Source: Acinetobacter bouvetii DSM 14964 = CIP 107468
GTDB lineage: Bacteria; Pseudomonadota; Gammaproteobacteria; Pseudomonadales; Moraxellaceae
Direction of reading: 5' to 3'
DNA: 64,000 nt
Assembly: GCF_000368865.1 (NCBI RefSeq)
Contig: NZ_KB849727.1
Coordinates: forward strand, 489,194-553,193
The position numbers and the translations under genes were made by a program. Each line of letters starts with the position of its first letter. Positions within the stretch are counted from its first letter, which is position 1. Under the pieces are notes generated by a model. It searched no databases, was not told the origin of the DNA, and saw only the letters and a program-made list of their open reading frames with translations. Shown piece after piece: positions 1 through 8,672 of this stretch.

Positions 1-59
1 AATGTATGCCAATGATTTTTTAAACCTCTTTAGGCATAAGAATAGATGCTGTTCAAAAA

Positions 60-1103
60 TTAATGATCCAATAAATTTACAGCTTCTGCTTGCACATCAC
101 TCATAATTTCGCCATGCGCTAAAAGATGGTCAAAATATTCTTCAACAACTTTGTATTGATCGGCTGTGGATTCCACCTTGTACATATTTTGACGGAATTC
201 ATTGCTGGAACGCAGGCCTTTGGTATACCAGGCAATATGCTTGCGCGAAATCCGGCAGCCTGAGTATTCGCCATAAAACTCATACAGCTCGCTTAAATGG
301 CCAAGCAATACAGTTTTGACTTCTTCAATATTAGGTGCAGTCAAATACTCGCCTGTTTCCAGATAATGGGCAATTTCACGGAAAATCCACGGACGCCCCT
401 GCGCAGCGCGGCCAATCATCACGGCATCCGCACCTGTATAATCCAGCACATATTTAGCTTTTTCAGGGCTGTCAATATCGCCATTGGCAATCACTGGAAT
501 GTTCAGCATGCTTTTCACGTCTTTAATCAGCGAATAGCGAGCCGTGTTTAAATACATGTCTTCACGGGTCCGGCCATGCAAGGCTAAGGCGGCAATACCC
601 GCTTCTTCTGCGCGCTTTGCAACACGCATAATATTTTCATGTCCATTTAAATAGCCCAAGCGTGTTTTCAGCGTGACCGGAACATCTACAGCTGCCACAA
701 CCGTATCCAAGATACGCGCAACCAAATCTTCATCCTGCAGCAAAGCGGAACCTGCCAGCTTATTGCAGACTTTTTTTGCAGGGCAGCCCATATTAATATC
801 AACAATCTGCGCACCATTAGCAACTTGATAGCGCGCTGCTTCAGCAAGCTCTTGCGGATCTGAACCGGCAATTTGCGCTGAAATTGGCGCAATTTCACCA
901 TCAAAATTCGCGCGGTATAAACTCTTTTTGCTCATACGCAGCGTTTTATCTGCAGTCATCATTTCACTGACTGCATGGCCTGCACCAAAGTATTTGCACA
1001 ATGTTCTGAATGGGCGGTCAGTGACGCCCGCCATCGGCGCAACCCATAGTTTTTTCCCAATAGGTTTATCAAACAATTCTTTGATTACAATATGCTGAGT
1101 CAT
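60..1103 (-). CDS. dusB: tRNA-dihydrouridine synthase DusB
   Basis: This 347-residue flavoenzyme reduces uridine to dihydrouridine in the tRNA D-loop using FMN and NADPH. The N-terminal part has the family signature VAPMAGVTDRPFR at about residues 21-33, followed by DINMGCPAKKVCNK at about 102-115, which carries the active-site Cys of the MGCP motif, and by the phosphate-binding TGADAVMIGRAAQGRPW. The length is normal for DusB. The gene starts at ATG 1103. In many gammaproteobacteria dusB is followed by fis; only 59 bases follow the stop here, so that cannot be checked. Bases 1104-1385 upstream hold no convincing gene. The Dus family call is very secure; the DusB subgroup is slightly less so. 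Confidence 0.95.
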   Translation of the reverse strand: MTQHIVIKELFDKPIGKKLWVAPMAGVTDRPFRTLCKYFGAGHAVSEMMTADKTLRMSKKSLYRANFDGEIAPISAQIAGSDPQELAEAARYQVANGAQIVDINMGCPAKKVCNKLAGSALLQDEDLVARILDTVVAAVDVPVTLKTRLGYLNGHENIMRVAKRAEEAGIAALALHGRTREDMYLNTARYSLIKDVKSMLNIPVIANGDIDSPEKAKYVLDYTGADAVMIGRAAQGRPWIFREIAHYLETGEYLTAPNIEEVKTVLLGHLSELYEFYGEYSGCRISRKHIAWYTKGLRSSNEFRQNMYKVESTADQYKVVEEYFDHLLAHGEIMSDVQAEAVNLLDH

Positions 1104-1385
1104 GCAAAAGTGTCCACGCGCGATGATGATGCTGTACGTTGTGCAAAATGCCTTGCTGAATGGCCAAATAGAAAACGCCGTTTTCTAAATAGCCTGCAAA
1201 GGAAACCGCCATGCTGATATACAAGCAAAGAGAACGTGACAGCCCTTGAAGGAGAAATTTCAATGGGAAGCAAGTCTAAAACTTTCTGCACAAAAACTCT
1301 AGCCAATGCTGAGCAAATATAATAAGCCCTGACTGTGAAAGTTTTGGATGCAGCAGTCAGGACATTCAGCCAAGCGATTCAAAAT

Positions 1386-1802
1386 TTAAGTTTCAATGCG
1401 CACAATTTTTCCCTGTTCATCATGATGAACAATACTGATTTTCTGCTGGCGCCCTTGCTCCACTTCCTGTACAGGCACATTAAAATGATGCACATAATCG
1501 GTCATGGTTTTTTGCTGTGTTTTTTGCACAGTCTTAGCAGGCATATAGTTAGACCACAGCAGTAAAGCTGCTGCGCAGGCCAGCAATGCGGTTATGCCGT
1601 GCTCTAGGCCCAAACCAAAAGCGCCGAATAAATGCTGCAATACATGGTGCTTTTGCAGGCTGATGAAACCTGCAACCAGCAGCACCGGACGCCACAGCAG
1701 CAGCCATACCGCCCACATCACGGCCGTACTGGTACTGGATGCATAGCGCTTATGCCATGGCAGATGACGGCGCAAATCAATAATTAAGCCGTTATTTTTC
1801 AT
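1386..1802 (-). CDS. pgaD: PNAG synthesis membrane protein PgaD
   Basis: Small inner-membrane partner of the PgaC glycosyltransferase, needed for poly-beta-1,6-N-acetyl-D-glucosamine polymerisation and export; in E. coli the PgaC-PgaD complex responds to cyclic di-GMP. The 138-residue protein has two hydrophobic stretches, at about residues 28-48 (AVWLLLWRPVLLVAGF) and 65-85 (HGITALLACAAALLLW), with a basic soluble tail, matching PgaD size and topology. Its start overlaps the end of pgaC by 11 bases, which points to translational coupling. PgaD diverges strongly in sequence, so the call leans on position, size and topology. Confidence 0.85.
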   Translation of the reverse strand: MKNNGLIIDLRRHLPWHKRYASSTSTAVMWAVWLLLWRPVLLVAGFISLQKHHVLQHLFGAFGLGLEHGITALLACAAALLLWSNYMPAKTVQKTQQKTMTDYVHHFNVPVQEVEQGRQQKISIVHHDEQGKIVRIET

Positions 1803-3084
1803 TTGTTTTATTCTCTAATGAATTGTTGATGCGTATGCCGCGGTCTGGACTGACCCAGCGCGCACGCTGCCCCGTACCTAATTTTAAAACTTTTGGAAAA
1901 GCCACAATGCTTGCGGTGATGGTAATCAGCCAAAATACAAAGGGGTACCAAATCATCCAATAATAATTCTTCGCTAAGGCGGGCTCATAACGGCTGTCCA
2001 TCCATTTGCTGACCGCAAATTGGAGCAGGCAGGTTGCCCCCAGCAACATCCCCGTTCCATACGGCAAAAATGGTGAACCGACATCTCCAACACCGGTGAT
2101 AGGCACAATAAAATGCACTAGCCAGACCACGGCCAAGAGGAGCATCAAATAGGACCAAACCAGAGTCAAAATAAGTTCCATCATCAACGGCCATAAGAAA
2201 TTCAGCTGCGGCTTCATCAAGACATCAATATTTTTCAGCAGCACTTGCGCCCCGCCCATGGCCCAGCGCAGGCGCTGTTTCCATAAGCCATTCAATGTTT
2301 CAGGCATCAGGATCCAAACCAGTGCATTGGGTTCAAAATGGATATTCCAGCCTGCCCGCTGCAGCTTCCAAGTGATGTCGATATCTTCAGTCAGCATATC
2401 TGGCGACCAATATCCAACAGAGTGCACAGCGCTTTTACGAAAAGCGGTAATGACCCCCGATACCGTAAACAGCCTGCCAAAGCTTTGCTGCGCACGTTTA
2501 ATCATGCCGACAATGGAGGAAAATTCACCGACCTGAATCCGCCCGATTAATGTGGAACGGGTGCGGATACGCGGATTTCCGGTTACAGCGGCCACGGTTT
2601 CATCTTCAAGAAAGTGGCGCATCATCCATGACGCCGCATGCGGGTCGAGCAGCGCATCACCATCAATGCCAATTAAATATTCGGCATCCGTCAATAAACT
2701 GCCCGCCTGCAAGGCCATCGCTTTGCCTTGGTTTTGCGCCAAATGCACCACGCGCAGCTTTTCATGCTGCAGGGCGAGGCGGTTTAAAACCTCTGCCGTA
2801 TTGTCAGAACTGCCATCATTGATCGCAATCACTTCAAAATTCGGGTACTGCAGCGCCAGCGCATGGCTGAGTGTTTCTTCCGCATTGTCACCTTCATTAA
2901 AGCAAGGCACCAAAACTGCAACTTTGGGATATTCCGTTAAAGCTGCAGGCTGCTGATACGGCGGATCTTTGCGCTCTTTCCAGTAGAAAATCAGTGCCCC
3001 AACCATCCAAAGGTATGACATAAACAATGGATAATAAAAAACAAAGTGCAAAGCCGAATGCCAAAAATGCTGAAATGCCGACAT
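1792..3084 (-). CDS. pgaC: poly-beta-1,6-N-acetyl-D-glucosamine synthase PgaC
   Basis: Processive family-2 glycosyltransferase in the inner membrane that polymerises UDP-GlcNAc into PNAG, the biofilm exopolysaccharide. Visible motifs are VLVPCFNEGDNAEETL for nucleotide-sugar binding, the DGDALLDPHA metal-binding DxD, the TEDIDITWKL acceptor motif and QRLRWAMGG, which is the QxxRW signature of processive enzymes. One hydrophobic segment precedes the catalytic domain and several follow it. I place the start at ATG 3084, not at the TTG two codons upstream, because AGAGGAA lies about 8 bases before the ATG. The start lies 12 bases after the pgaB stop, so the two genes form an operon with pgaD. 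Confidence 0.95.
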   Translation of the reverse strand: MSAFQHFWHSALHFVFYYPLFMSYLWMVGALIFYWKERKDPPYQQPAALTEYPKVAVLVPCFNEGDNAEETLSHALALQYPNFEVIAINDGSSDNTAEVLNRLALQHEKLRVVHLAQNQGKAMALQAGSLLTDAEYLIGIDGDALLDPHAASWMMRHFLEDETVAAVTGNPRIRTRSTLIGRIQVGEFSSIVGMIKRAQQSFGRLFTVSGVITAFRKSAVHSVGYWSPDMLTEDIDITWKLQRAGWNIHFEPNALVWILMPETLNGLWKQRLRWAMGGAQVLLKNIDVLMKPQLNFLWPLMMELILTLVWSYLMLLLAVVWLVHFIVPITGVGDVGSPFLPYGTGMLLGATCLLQFAVSKWMDSRYEPALAKNYYWMIWYPFVFWLITITASIVAFPKVLKLGTGQRARWVSPDRGIRINNSLENKTNEK

Positions 3085-3095
3085 AATCAATTCCT

Positions 3096-5084
3096 CTAAG
3101 GAATAAGTTTGCTTGATTTCAAATCAAAGGCTTTGCGCATTACGCTGCTGTCTGGATGATCTTTAATCGGATCATCCGGATAATAGGCAACATGCATTGC
3201 ACCCTGTTCATACAAGGACTGAATGGTTTTAGCCATCTCATCGGATGGAATCTTTTGATTGCTGCGCCAATCTACCGCCTGCAGTTCAAATACAGTCTTC
3301 TTAATGCCATTTGGATATTTTTCAACCCGATTGACAATATCCTGATAAAACTGCGCGGTATTCGGCGCCTGCTCCATATATGGCATCGCCATAATGGCCG
3401 TGAAATCATAGCGTCTTAAAGATTCCTCTAAAGACTGCGAATACCAGTTTTCCGCATAAGGCTTTAGCGCAACCTGCGCATACAGGTTACGCGCAGTCAG
3501 CAGAAATGGCTGATACTGGCGGACATCCGCAGCCAAAGACAAAGCAAAGTCATCAATCGATTTTGTTTTAAACGCGGTCCATTTCTGCAAATCGGCATCA
3601 TTGCTGCGGATTACGGCCAGATCACTTGGCAGCCCAATAGACGCATAGGCTTGCATGGCTTGAGGACTGGCATCCTCATAATCGGACAAAGTCGTATCGT
3701 CGTGGAACAGAATTCCATTAAAAGGCACAGACTTTGCCAAATCTGTATAAATGCCGGCAATGGTTTTACGCGCATCTGAAGAAAAAGGGCTGAGGCGCTT
3801 ATAGCCCATATTTAAATGTGCGCTGTCGCCGCTTTGCTGCGTGACGACAACATCATCCGCCACCGGATTATTTTTTGGCAGCTCCCACGCCAGCAAAGGC
3901 ATCCACGCATATACACGGCTGACATGGGTGCGGGTTTGAATCTGCCAAGCCACCCGGTTGAATAAGTCCGCACGCATTGGCAAATAGCGGTTCGGGAAGT
4001 ACACCATATCCGCAGAGCCATTCGCATCAGGATCTGAAAACGCCTGCAAATACACTGTATTCACTTTCATGGTTTCTATGCGGTCCAGCAGGTTGCTGAG
4101 ATTCCGCTCCTGCTGTGCAGGATTCGAATCATAGATATAGTCCAAATCAATATGCATGATTTTCTGCGGGCGGTTGTTATCACCCAAATTCTTCTGCCGG
4201 TTTTCAATTTCCTGCGCCAAATCACTGGTGGACATATTGCCGTCTACCAAGATCCGGTTTAATTGGTTCAGCGCGCTTTTTGCAGAGTCAGCGCCATCAT
4301 CCAGGCTAATGGCTATCGGCATGCCCAAATGCTTGGCAATAGACACTGTTTGCAAATTATAGCGTCCGTAAGGCCAAACCATCACACGCGGTGATTGAAT
4401 GCCATGCGCTTTCAAAAGCTGATTGTTGTGCCTTAAATCTTCAGTAATGCGCTGCTGATAATGCAGGTCATCTTCATAAGAGGCTGTTTTCGGGTCATAG
4501 AGGCGTGTTACCGCAGCCGGCTCTGAATTGCCTTGCGGGTTGCCTAAAATACCGCGGTGCAGATTGTAGCTGTGGCTGGCAATTTCAACCAAACCGCTGT
4601 TTTGCATTTCTTTCAGCTGTTCCCACGACAGCATTGCATTGCGCGGAATGATCTCATCTGAGAAATTGACTTTCTGATTTTCCGCCGGTTCCAGCCAAGA
4701 GCCGACCACAGCCAGCACTGCAGGTATTTTATTGGCCTTAATGATTGGGTAAGCATTTTGATAAAAAGACTCATAGCCGTCATCTACGGTCAATAATACC
4801 GGTTTAACGGGCAAGCGTGCTTTGCCTGCATGCGCCTGCAGCAATTGATCGACACTGATAAAATGATAGCCATTCTTTTTCAGCCATTCGATATGCTTTT
4901 CAAATTGAGCCGAACTTACAGCATACTCAGGAATGAGCGCATTTTGCTTATTGATAATTTCATGATAGCCAATCACAGTCAAAGTTTGGTCGCTGGATGC
5001 TGCTTTCGCCCATGCCATAGGGGTGTAAAATACAGAGGCTGAAAGTGATGCTGCAAGAATATTAAGAAGAAAACGAATTTTCAT
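3096..5084 (-). CDS. pgaB: PNAG N-deacetylase PgaB
   Basis: Periplasmic enzyme that partly de-N-acetylates PNAG before export. The 662 residues split into an N-terminal polysaccharide deacetylase domain (GYHEI near residue 39, the metal-site TVDDGYESF near 99-107, and SHSYNLH carrying the two metal His) and a C-terminal glycoside-hydrolase-like domain starting near IMHIDLDYIYDSN at about 310. A signal peptide is present (hydrophobic residues 6-26 ending AWAKA), but I see no lipobox Cys; the E. coli protein is a lipoprotein. The gene is first in pgaBCD. No pgaA porin gene precedes it: the next upstream gene is a divergent lipoprotein. Confidence 0.93.
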   Translation of the reverse strand: MKIRFLLNILAASLSASVFYTPMAWAKAASSDQTLTVIGYHEIINKQNALIPEYAVSSAQFEKHIEWLKKNGYHFISVDQLLQAHAGKARLPVKPVLLTVDDGYESFYQNAYPIIKANKIPAVLAVVGSWLEPAENQKVNFSDEIIPRNAMLSWEQLKEMQNSGLVEIASHSYNLHRGILGNPQGNSEPAAVTRLYDPKTASYEDDLHYQQRITEDLRHNNQLLKAHGIQSPRVMVWPYGRYNLQTVSIAKHLGMPIAISLDDGADSAKSALNQLNRILVDGNMSTSDLAQEIENRQKNLGDNNRPQKIMHIDLDYIYDSNPAQQERNLSNLLDRIETMKVNTVYLQAFSDPDANGSADMVYFPNRYLPMRADLFNRVAWQIQTRTHVSRVYAWMPLLAWELPKNNPVADDVVVTQQSGDSAHLNMGYKRLSPFSSDARKTIAGIYTDLAKSVPFNGILFHDDTTLSDYEDASPQAMQAYASIGLPSDLAVIRSNDADLQKWTAFKTKSIDDFALSLAADVRQYQPFLLTARNLYAQVALKPYAENWYSQSLEESLRRYDFTAIMAMPYMEQAPNTAQFYQDIVNRVEKYPNGIKKTVFELQAVDWRSNQKIPSDEMAKTIQSLYEQGAMHVAYYPDDPIKDHPDSSVMRKAFDLKSSKLIP

Positions 5085-5621
5085 GGAGATTTGCTCAAAA
5101 TTAAAAGCAGAAACTGAATCTTGAACTTACATCATCCAGATATTTTCGTTTTCCTTAACAAAAATTCAAGTTCAGTTTCCGTTTATACTTTTTACCAACT
5201 CAAGATGAAATGAATCTTAAAATCACCATGCAGAAGAGCAATTTAGACTGAAAATCCTATTTAACAAACCACCTATACCCACTGCAGGCATGAAACACTC
5301 AAACTGTATTATTTTATTCGTTGGCGCCTCATCGCGCTGCGGCATTTTCACAGGTATGTGAATGTCCGCTTTCTGCACTTCAAGCTTCTGACAAGCCTTA
5401 GAACCTGCAAATCATTGCCGATATGATAAGCCGCATTAACTGCCGAATAACCTGAAGATATGCAACAAAACAGCACCAATAAAATAGTTGCTCAGCAGCA
5501 TAGACAAAGGCCAAAAACTTGCTGTATTTTCAAGAAGGATACAAGATTAGTTCATCCTTTTGCCAGCAGCCATAGTATACTGCCCCTGCGGCTCATCTTT
5601 TCGGAACATGCTTTCTACGAT
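5085..5621. other. intergenic region between divergent pgaB and DUF1615 gene
   Basis: This 537-base divergent spacer should carry the promoters for pgaBCD and for the lipoprotein gene at 5622. An open frame extends upstream from 5622 back to 5460, but it has no ribosome-binding site and precedes the lipoprotein signal peptide, so I treat it as untranslated. I found no readable trace of a pgaA gene on either strand. Confidence 0.5.
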
Positions 5622-6830
5622 ATGAAAAAAACTTTTGCATACTCTGCCAGTGTTAGAACAATATCTGTTTTGGCCCTCTCAATCAGTTTAGCGGCTTGCG
5701 GCAATGGGTCTTGGTGGTCTAAAAATGATGAGCCCACCTTAAATGCAGAACAAATCCGCAAGGCGATTCCGCCGCGTGTGCAAAACCGCTCATCCTGGGC
5801 GCAAGATATTTACGACATTACTGATCAGCTGGGCATTCCTCAGACCAAGCAAAACATCTGCTCGATTGTGGCTGTGATTGATCAGGAATCCAACTTTGTT
5901 GCTGACCCGCAAGTGCCGGGCCTCGGTGAAAAAGCGGTTAAAGAAGTGCAAACCCGTTTGGACGAGAAGTTTAAAGAAAAATTAGGCGACGGTATTGGCG
6001 GTACAATGGCGGGCTATTTTGAAGAAGTCCTGAAAACCCAGCCCAGCCCAGACAATAACTATTTAAGCCAAATGCGCAAAGTCACAACAGAACGTCAGCT
6101 GGACGAGCTGTACCGCGAAATTTTTGACTATATGTCTAAGCACTACCATGTCAGCGCATTAACCGGCGCAGCCAAGCTGGTCGGTCAGGACATTGGTGAA
6201 AAAATGAACCCTATTACCACTCTGGGTTCTATGCAGGTTCATATTGGCTATGCCAAAGCGCATAAACGCCAAGGCGGCAGTATCGCTGAACTGCGTTCAG
6301 ATATGTATACCCAGTACGGCGGCATGTATTACGGCATCCACCGCCTCATGATGTACCCGGCTGATTATGATAAGCCTATTTACCGCTTTGCCGACTACAA
6401 CTCAGGGCGCTATTCGAGCCGCAATGCGGCCTTTCAAAGCATGCTGAATGATTTGACAGAAGCCGAATTAAGTCTGGATGGTGACTTATTGCTGTATGAT
6501 AAAGACGGCTCGCCGCGTTCAGCAAAAAGTGAATCTGAACGCGAATTGCTTAAAGTCTTTTCGGCCAATAACGTGATTTTGACGCCGCGCCAAATCAGAG
6601 CTGATTTAAAGAAAGAAAAAGACCAAGATTTTGAAGATACAGCCACCTACCGTGCTGTCACCAAGTTGTACAAAGAAAAAACCGGCAAAGAGCCTTTTTA
6701 TGCCATGATGCCGGAGGTTGTCATTTCGGGGCCAAAACTGAGCAGAGAATACAACACCAATTGGTTCGCGAGCAGAGTAAACGGACGCTATCAAACATGC
6801 ATGAACAGAATAAAGCATCTAAAAATTTAG
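5622..6830 (+). CDS. DUF1615-family lipoprotein
   Basis: Predicted outer-membrane or periplasmic lipoprotein of 402 residues. The signal peptide ends in the lipobox LAAC at about residues 24-27, which fixes the start at ATG 5622, not the in-frame ATG at 5460. The mature protein has a lysozyme-like stretch (NICSIVAVIDQESNF, with Gln-Glu-Ser as in soluble lytic transglycosylases, then later TTLGSMQVHIGYA and YRFADYNSGRYSSRNAAFQ). This resembles DUF1615 proteins, whose fold suggests peptidoglycan binding or cleavage; activity is not established. The 3' end overlaps the downstream HAD-phosphatase gene by 34 bases, so the two are probably co-transcribed. Confidence 0.8.
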   Translation: MKKTFAYSASVRTISVLALSISLAACGNGSWWSKNDEPTLNAEQIRKAIPPRVQNRSSWAQDIYDITDQLGIPQTKQNICSIVAVIDQESNFVADPQVPGLGEKAVKEVQTRLDEKFKEKLGDGIGGTMAGYFEEVLKTQPSPDNNYLSQMRKVTTERQLDELYREIFDYMSKHYHVSALTGAAKLVGQDIGEKMNPITTLGSMQVHIGYAKAHKRQGGSIAELRSDMYTQYGGMYYGIHRLMMYPADYDKPIYRFADYNSGRYSSRNAAFQSMLNDLTEAELSLDGDLLLYDKDGSPRSAKSESERELLKVFSANNVILTPRQIRADLKKEKDQDFEDTATYRAVTKLYKEKTGKEPFYAMMPEVVISGPKLSREYNTNWFASRVNGRYQTCMNRIKHLKI

Positions 6831-7459
6831 CACTTTTTGATTTTGATGGAACCCTGTGCAGCAAAGACAGTTTTACAGGGTTTATTTTTTATTCGCTTCG
6901 GAAGCGGCATATTGTCCGTCAAGGGATTAAAATCCTGCCGTGGATTCAAGGCTACTATTTAAATCTTTACCCCGCGCATGCCATGCGCCCAAAACTGTAC
7001 CGCGCCATGTTCAGCAATTCGGATGCGCTTGATGTACAGCGCATCGCGGAAGAATATGCCGAAAAACTGCTGGACTCACTGAACCCTGCCCTGCTCAAGC
7101 AGCTGCGCGAACATCAAAATTTAGGACATGATGTCGCGCTGGTTTCCGCGTCAGTCGATCTGTATTTAAAACCCATCTGCCAATTATTAGGCATAGACCT
7201 AATCTGCTCTGAAGTCGAAATTAAAAACCAAAAAATTACAGGGCACTATCAGACTGCAGACTGCAGCGGTGAACAGAAAAAACTGCGCATTTTAGAAAAA
7301 TTCAATCTGCAGGATTACGCCAATATCTATGCCTATGGCAACAGTTTTGAAGATCAGGAAATGCTGGAACTGGCAAACCACCGCTTTATGGTTGGAAACG
7401 ATGCAGATCTGCCAAAATTGACTCATCCTCCCTCAAGCAGCTATGCCCATACACCTTAA
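6797..7459 (+). CDS. HAD-IB family phosphatase
   Basis: Cytoplasmic haloacid-dehalogenase-type phosphatase of subfamily IB (the SerB/CicA-like group), 220 residues from ATG 6797. Motif I is LFDFDGTLCSKDSF at about residues 13-26, where the first Asp is the nucleophile. Motif II is ALVSASVDLYLKP (the catalytic Ser) and motif III/IV is the acidic NSFEDQEM near residue 192. The substrate cannot be told from sequence; serine phosphate or a lipid phosphate are both possible for this group. The start overlaps the lipoprotein gene by 34 bases. An in-frame ATG at 6761 would lengthen the overlap and has no better ribosome-binding site. A strong bidirectional terminator follows at 7501. Confidence 0.85.
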   Translation: MHEQNKASKNLALFDFDGTLCSKDSFTGFIFYSLRKRHIVRQGIKILPWIQGYYLNLYPAHAMRPKLYRAMFSNSDALDVQRIAEEYAEKLLDSLNPALLKQLREHQNLGHDVALVSASVDLYLKPICQLLGIDLICSEVEIKNQKITGHYQTADCSGEQKKLRILEKFNLQDYANIYAYGNSFEDQEMLELANHRFMVGNDADLPKLTHPPSSSYAHTP

Positions 7460-7500
7460 ATCATTCCTAAACTGATTCAATCTTAAAACAACGTAATTCT

Positions 7501-7544
7501 GCACAATAAAAAAGCCATGCATTGCATGGCTTTTTTATTGTGCA
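7501..7544. terminator. bidirectional rho-independent terminator
   Basis: A long perfect inverted repeat with GCACAATAAAAAAGCCATGC as its left arm and a short central loop forms a GC stem flanked by A and T runs. It separates the HAD gene (+) from the convergent desaturase gene (-) and can serve both. Confidence 0.9.
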
Positions 7545-7562
7545 ATTTATATTGCATACGGC

Positions 7563-8657
7563 TTACTTTTTAAATGGAAACGCATATTTCACAATACGCT
7601 TAATGACGCTGCCATACTGTTTAACCAGACTGGCATTGTTATAGTTCAAGCCATATTTTTCACAAACTGCCTGCACTTTTGGCGCCATTTTGCGGTAACG
7701 GCGCGCCGGAACATCCGGGTATAAGTGATGCTCAATTTGATGGCTTAAATGGCCAGTTAAAATATGGAAGGCCTCTGAACCTGTTAAGTTTGAAGAACCA
7801 CGGATTTGACGCATGTACCAGTGACCGCGGCTTTCATTTTGCAGTACAGATTTAGGGAACACTTCCACATCTTTGGTAAAGTGGCCGCAGAAAATAATGC
7901 TGAAAGTCCAAATATTTCGGATTCCGTTTGCAACCAAGTTTCCAGTAAAGACCGGTAAAGCCGCTGGTCCGGCAATTAATGGAAAAAAGACATAGTCCTT
8001 AAACAATTGCTTGGTGATTTTTTTCTGCATCGGCTTCCATTCTTCTTTGGCCTGCGCTTTAGTCTTGCGTCCATACAGCAGTTTGCCGATTTCTAGGTTC
8101 TGAATGGCAACCCCCCATTGGAACAGCAAACAAAATGGAATGCTGTACAGCGGCTGTAGAAGATAGCCCGGTTTCCAGCGCTGCTCAGGGAACAGGCGCA
8201 CCATACCATAACCGATGTCATCATCCATGCCTTTAATATTGGTATAAGTATGATGCTTATAGTTGTGGGTTTGACGCCAGTTGTCTGAAGTGCCGACAAT
8301 ATCCCACTCGTAGCTCGGCCCATGGAACTTCGGATCATTCATCCAGTCATATTGGCCATGCATGACATTATGGCCCAATTCCATATTTTCCATAATTTTG
8401 GCAAAGCCAAGAAGGCCTGTGCCCAGTACCCACGCCGGCGGAAACCATCCTGCAAATAACAGCGCGCGGCCTGCCAATGACGAATAGCGGATCGTTGAAT
8501 ACACGCGGCGGATATATTTGGCATCTTTTTCACCAATATCATCCAGCACTTCTTGCTTAATGGCATCCAGCTCAAGCGCAAGATTATCCAAGTCAGCCTG
8601 GCTCAGCTCACGATTTTTCGGGTTTTTAAAATATTCAAATTTTACAGGCATATTCAT
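7563..8657 (-). CDS. membrane fatty acid (acyl-CoA) desaturase, DesB-like
   Basis: Membrane di-iron desaturase of 364 residues that inserts a cis double bond into a saturated acyl chain. All three histidine boxes are present: GHNVMH at residues 95-100, HNYKHH at 131-136 and HQIEHH at 306-311. Hydrophobic segments lie near residues 62-90 and 170-185 and around 225-260. The partner ferredoxin reductase gene ends 15 bases upstream on the same strand, and a FabR/DesT-type repressor is divergent to both. The layout matches the Pseudomonas aeruginosa desT-desC-desB locus, from which I infer a delta-9 acyl-CoA desaturase under repressor control. Exact regiospecificity is not visible. Confidence 0.9.
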   Translation of the reverse strand: MNMPVKFEYFKNPKNRELSQADLDNLALELDAIKQEVLDDIGEKDAKYIRRVYSTIRYSSLAGRALLFAGWFPPAWVLGTGLLGFAKIMENMELGHNVMHGQYDWMNDPKFHGPSYEWDIVGTSDNWRQTHNYKHHTYTNIKGMDDDIGYGMVRLFPEQRWKPGYLLQPLYSIPFCLLFQWGVAIQNLEIGKLLYGRKTKAQAKEEWKPMQKKITKQLFKDYVFFPLIAGPAALPVFTGNLVANGIRNIWTFSIIFCGHFTKDVEVFPKSVLQNESRGHWYMRQIRGSSNLTGSEAFHILTGHLSHQIEHHLYPDVPARRYRKMAPKVQAVCEKYGLNYNNASLVKQYGSVIKRIVKYAFPFKK

Positions 8658-8672
8658 GTTAATTGTCCTACC

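Noticed and set aside
1168..1187. Near-palindrome TAGAAAACGCCGTTTTCTA upstream of dusB
   Set aside because: Single short occurrence with no second copy and no gene-specific context; chance is a sufficient explanation.
2258..2956. Plus-strand open frames inside pgaC
   Set aside because: They lie antisense to a well-supported gene and have no recognisable domains.
5460..5621. In-frame upstream extension of the DUF1615 lipoprotein
   Set aside because: The lipobox signal peptide starts at 5622, and the extension lacks a ribosome-binding site and would block export.
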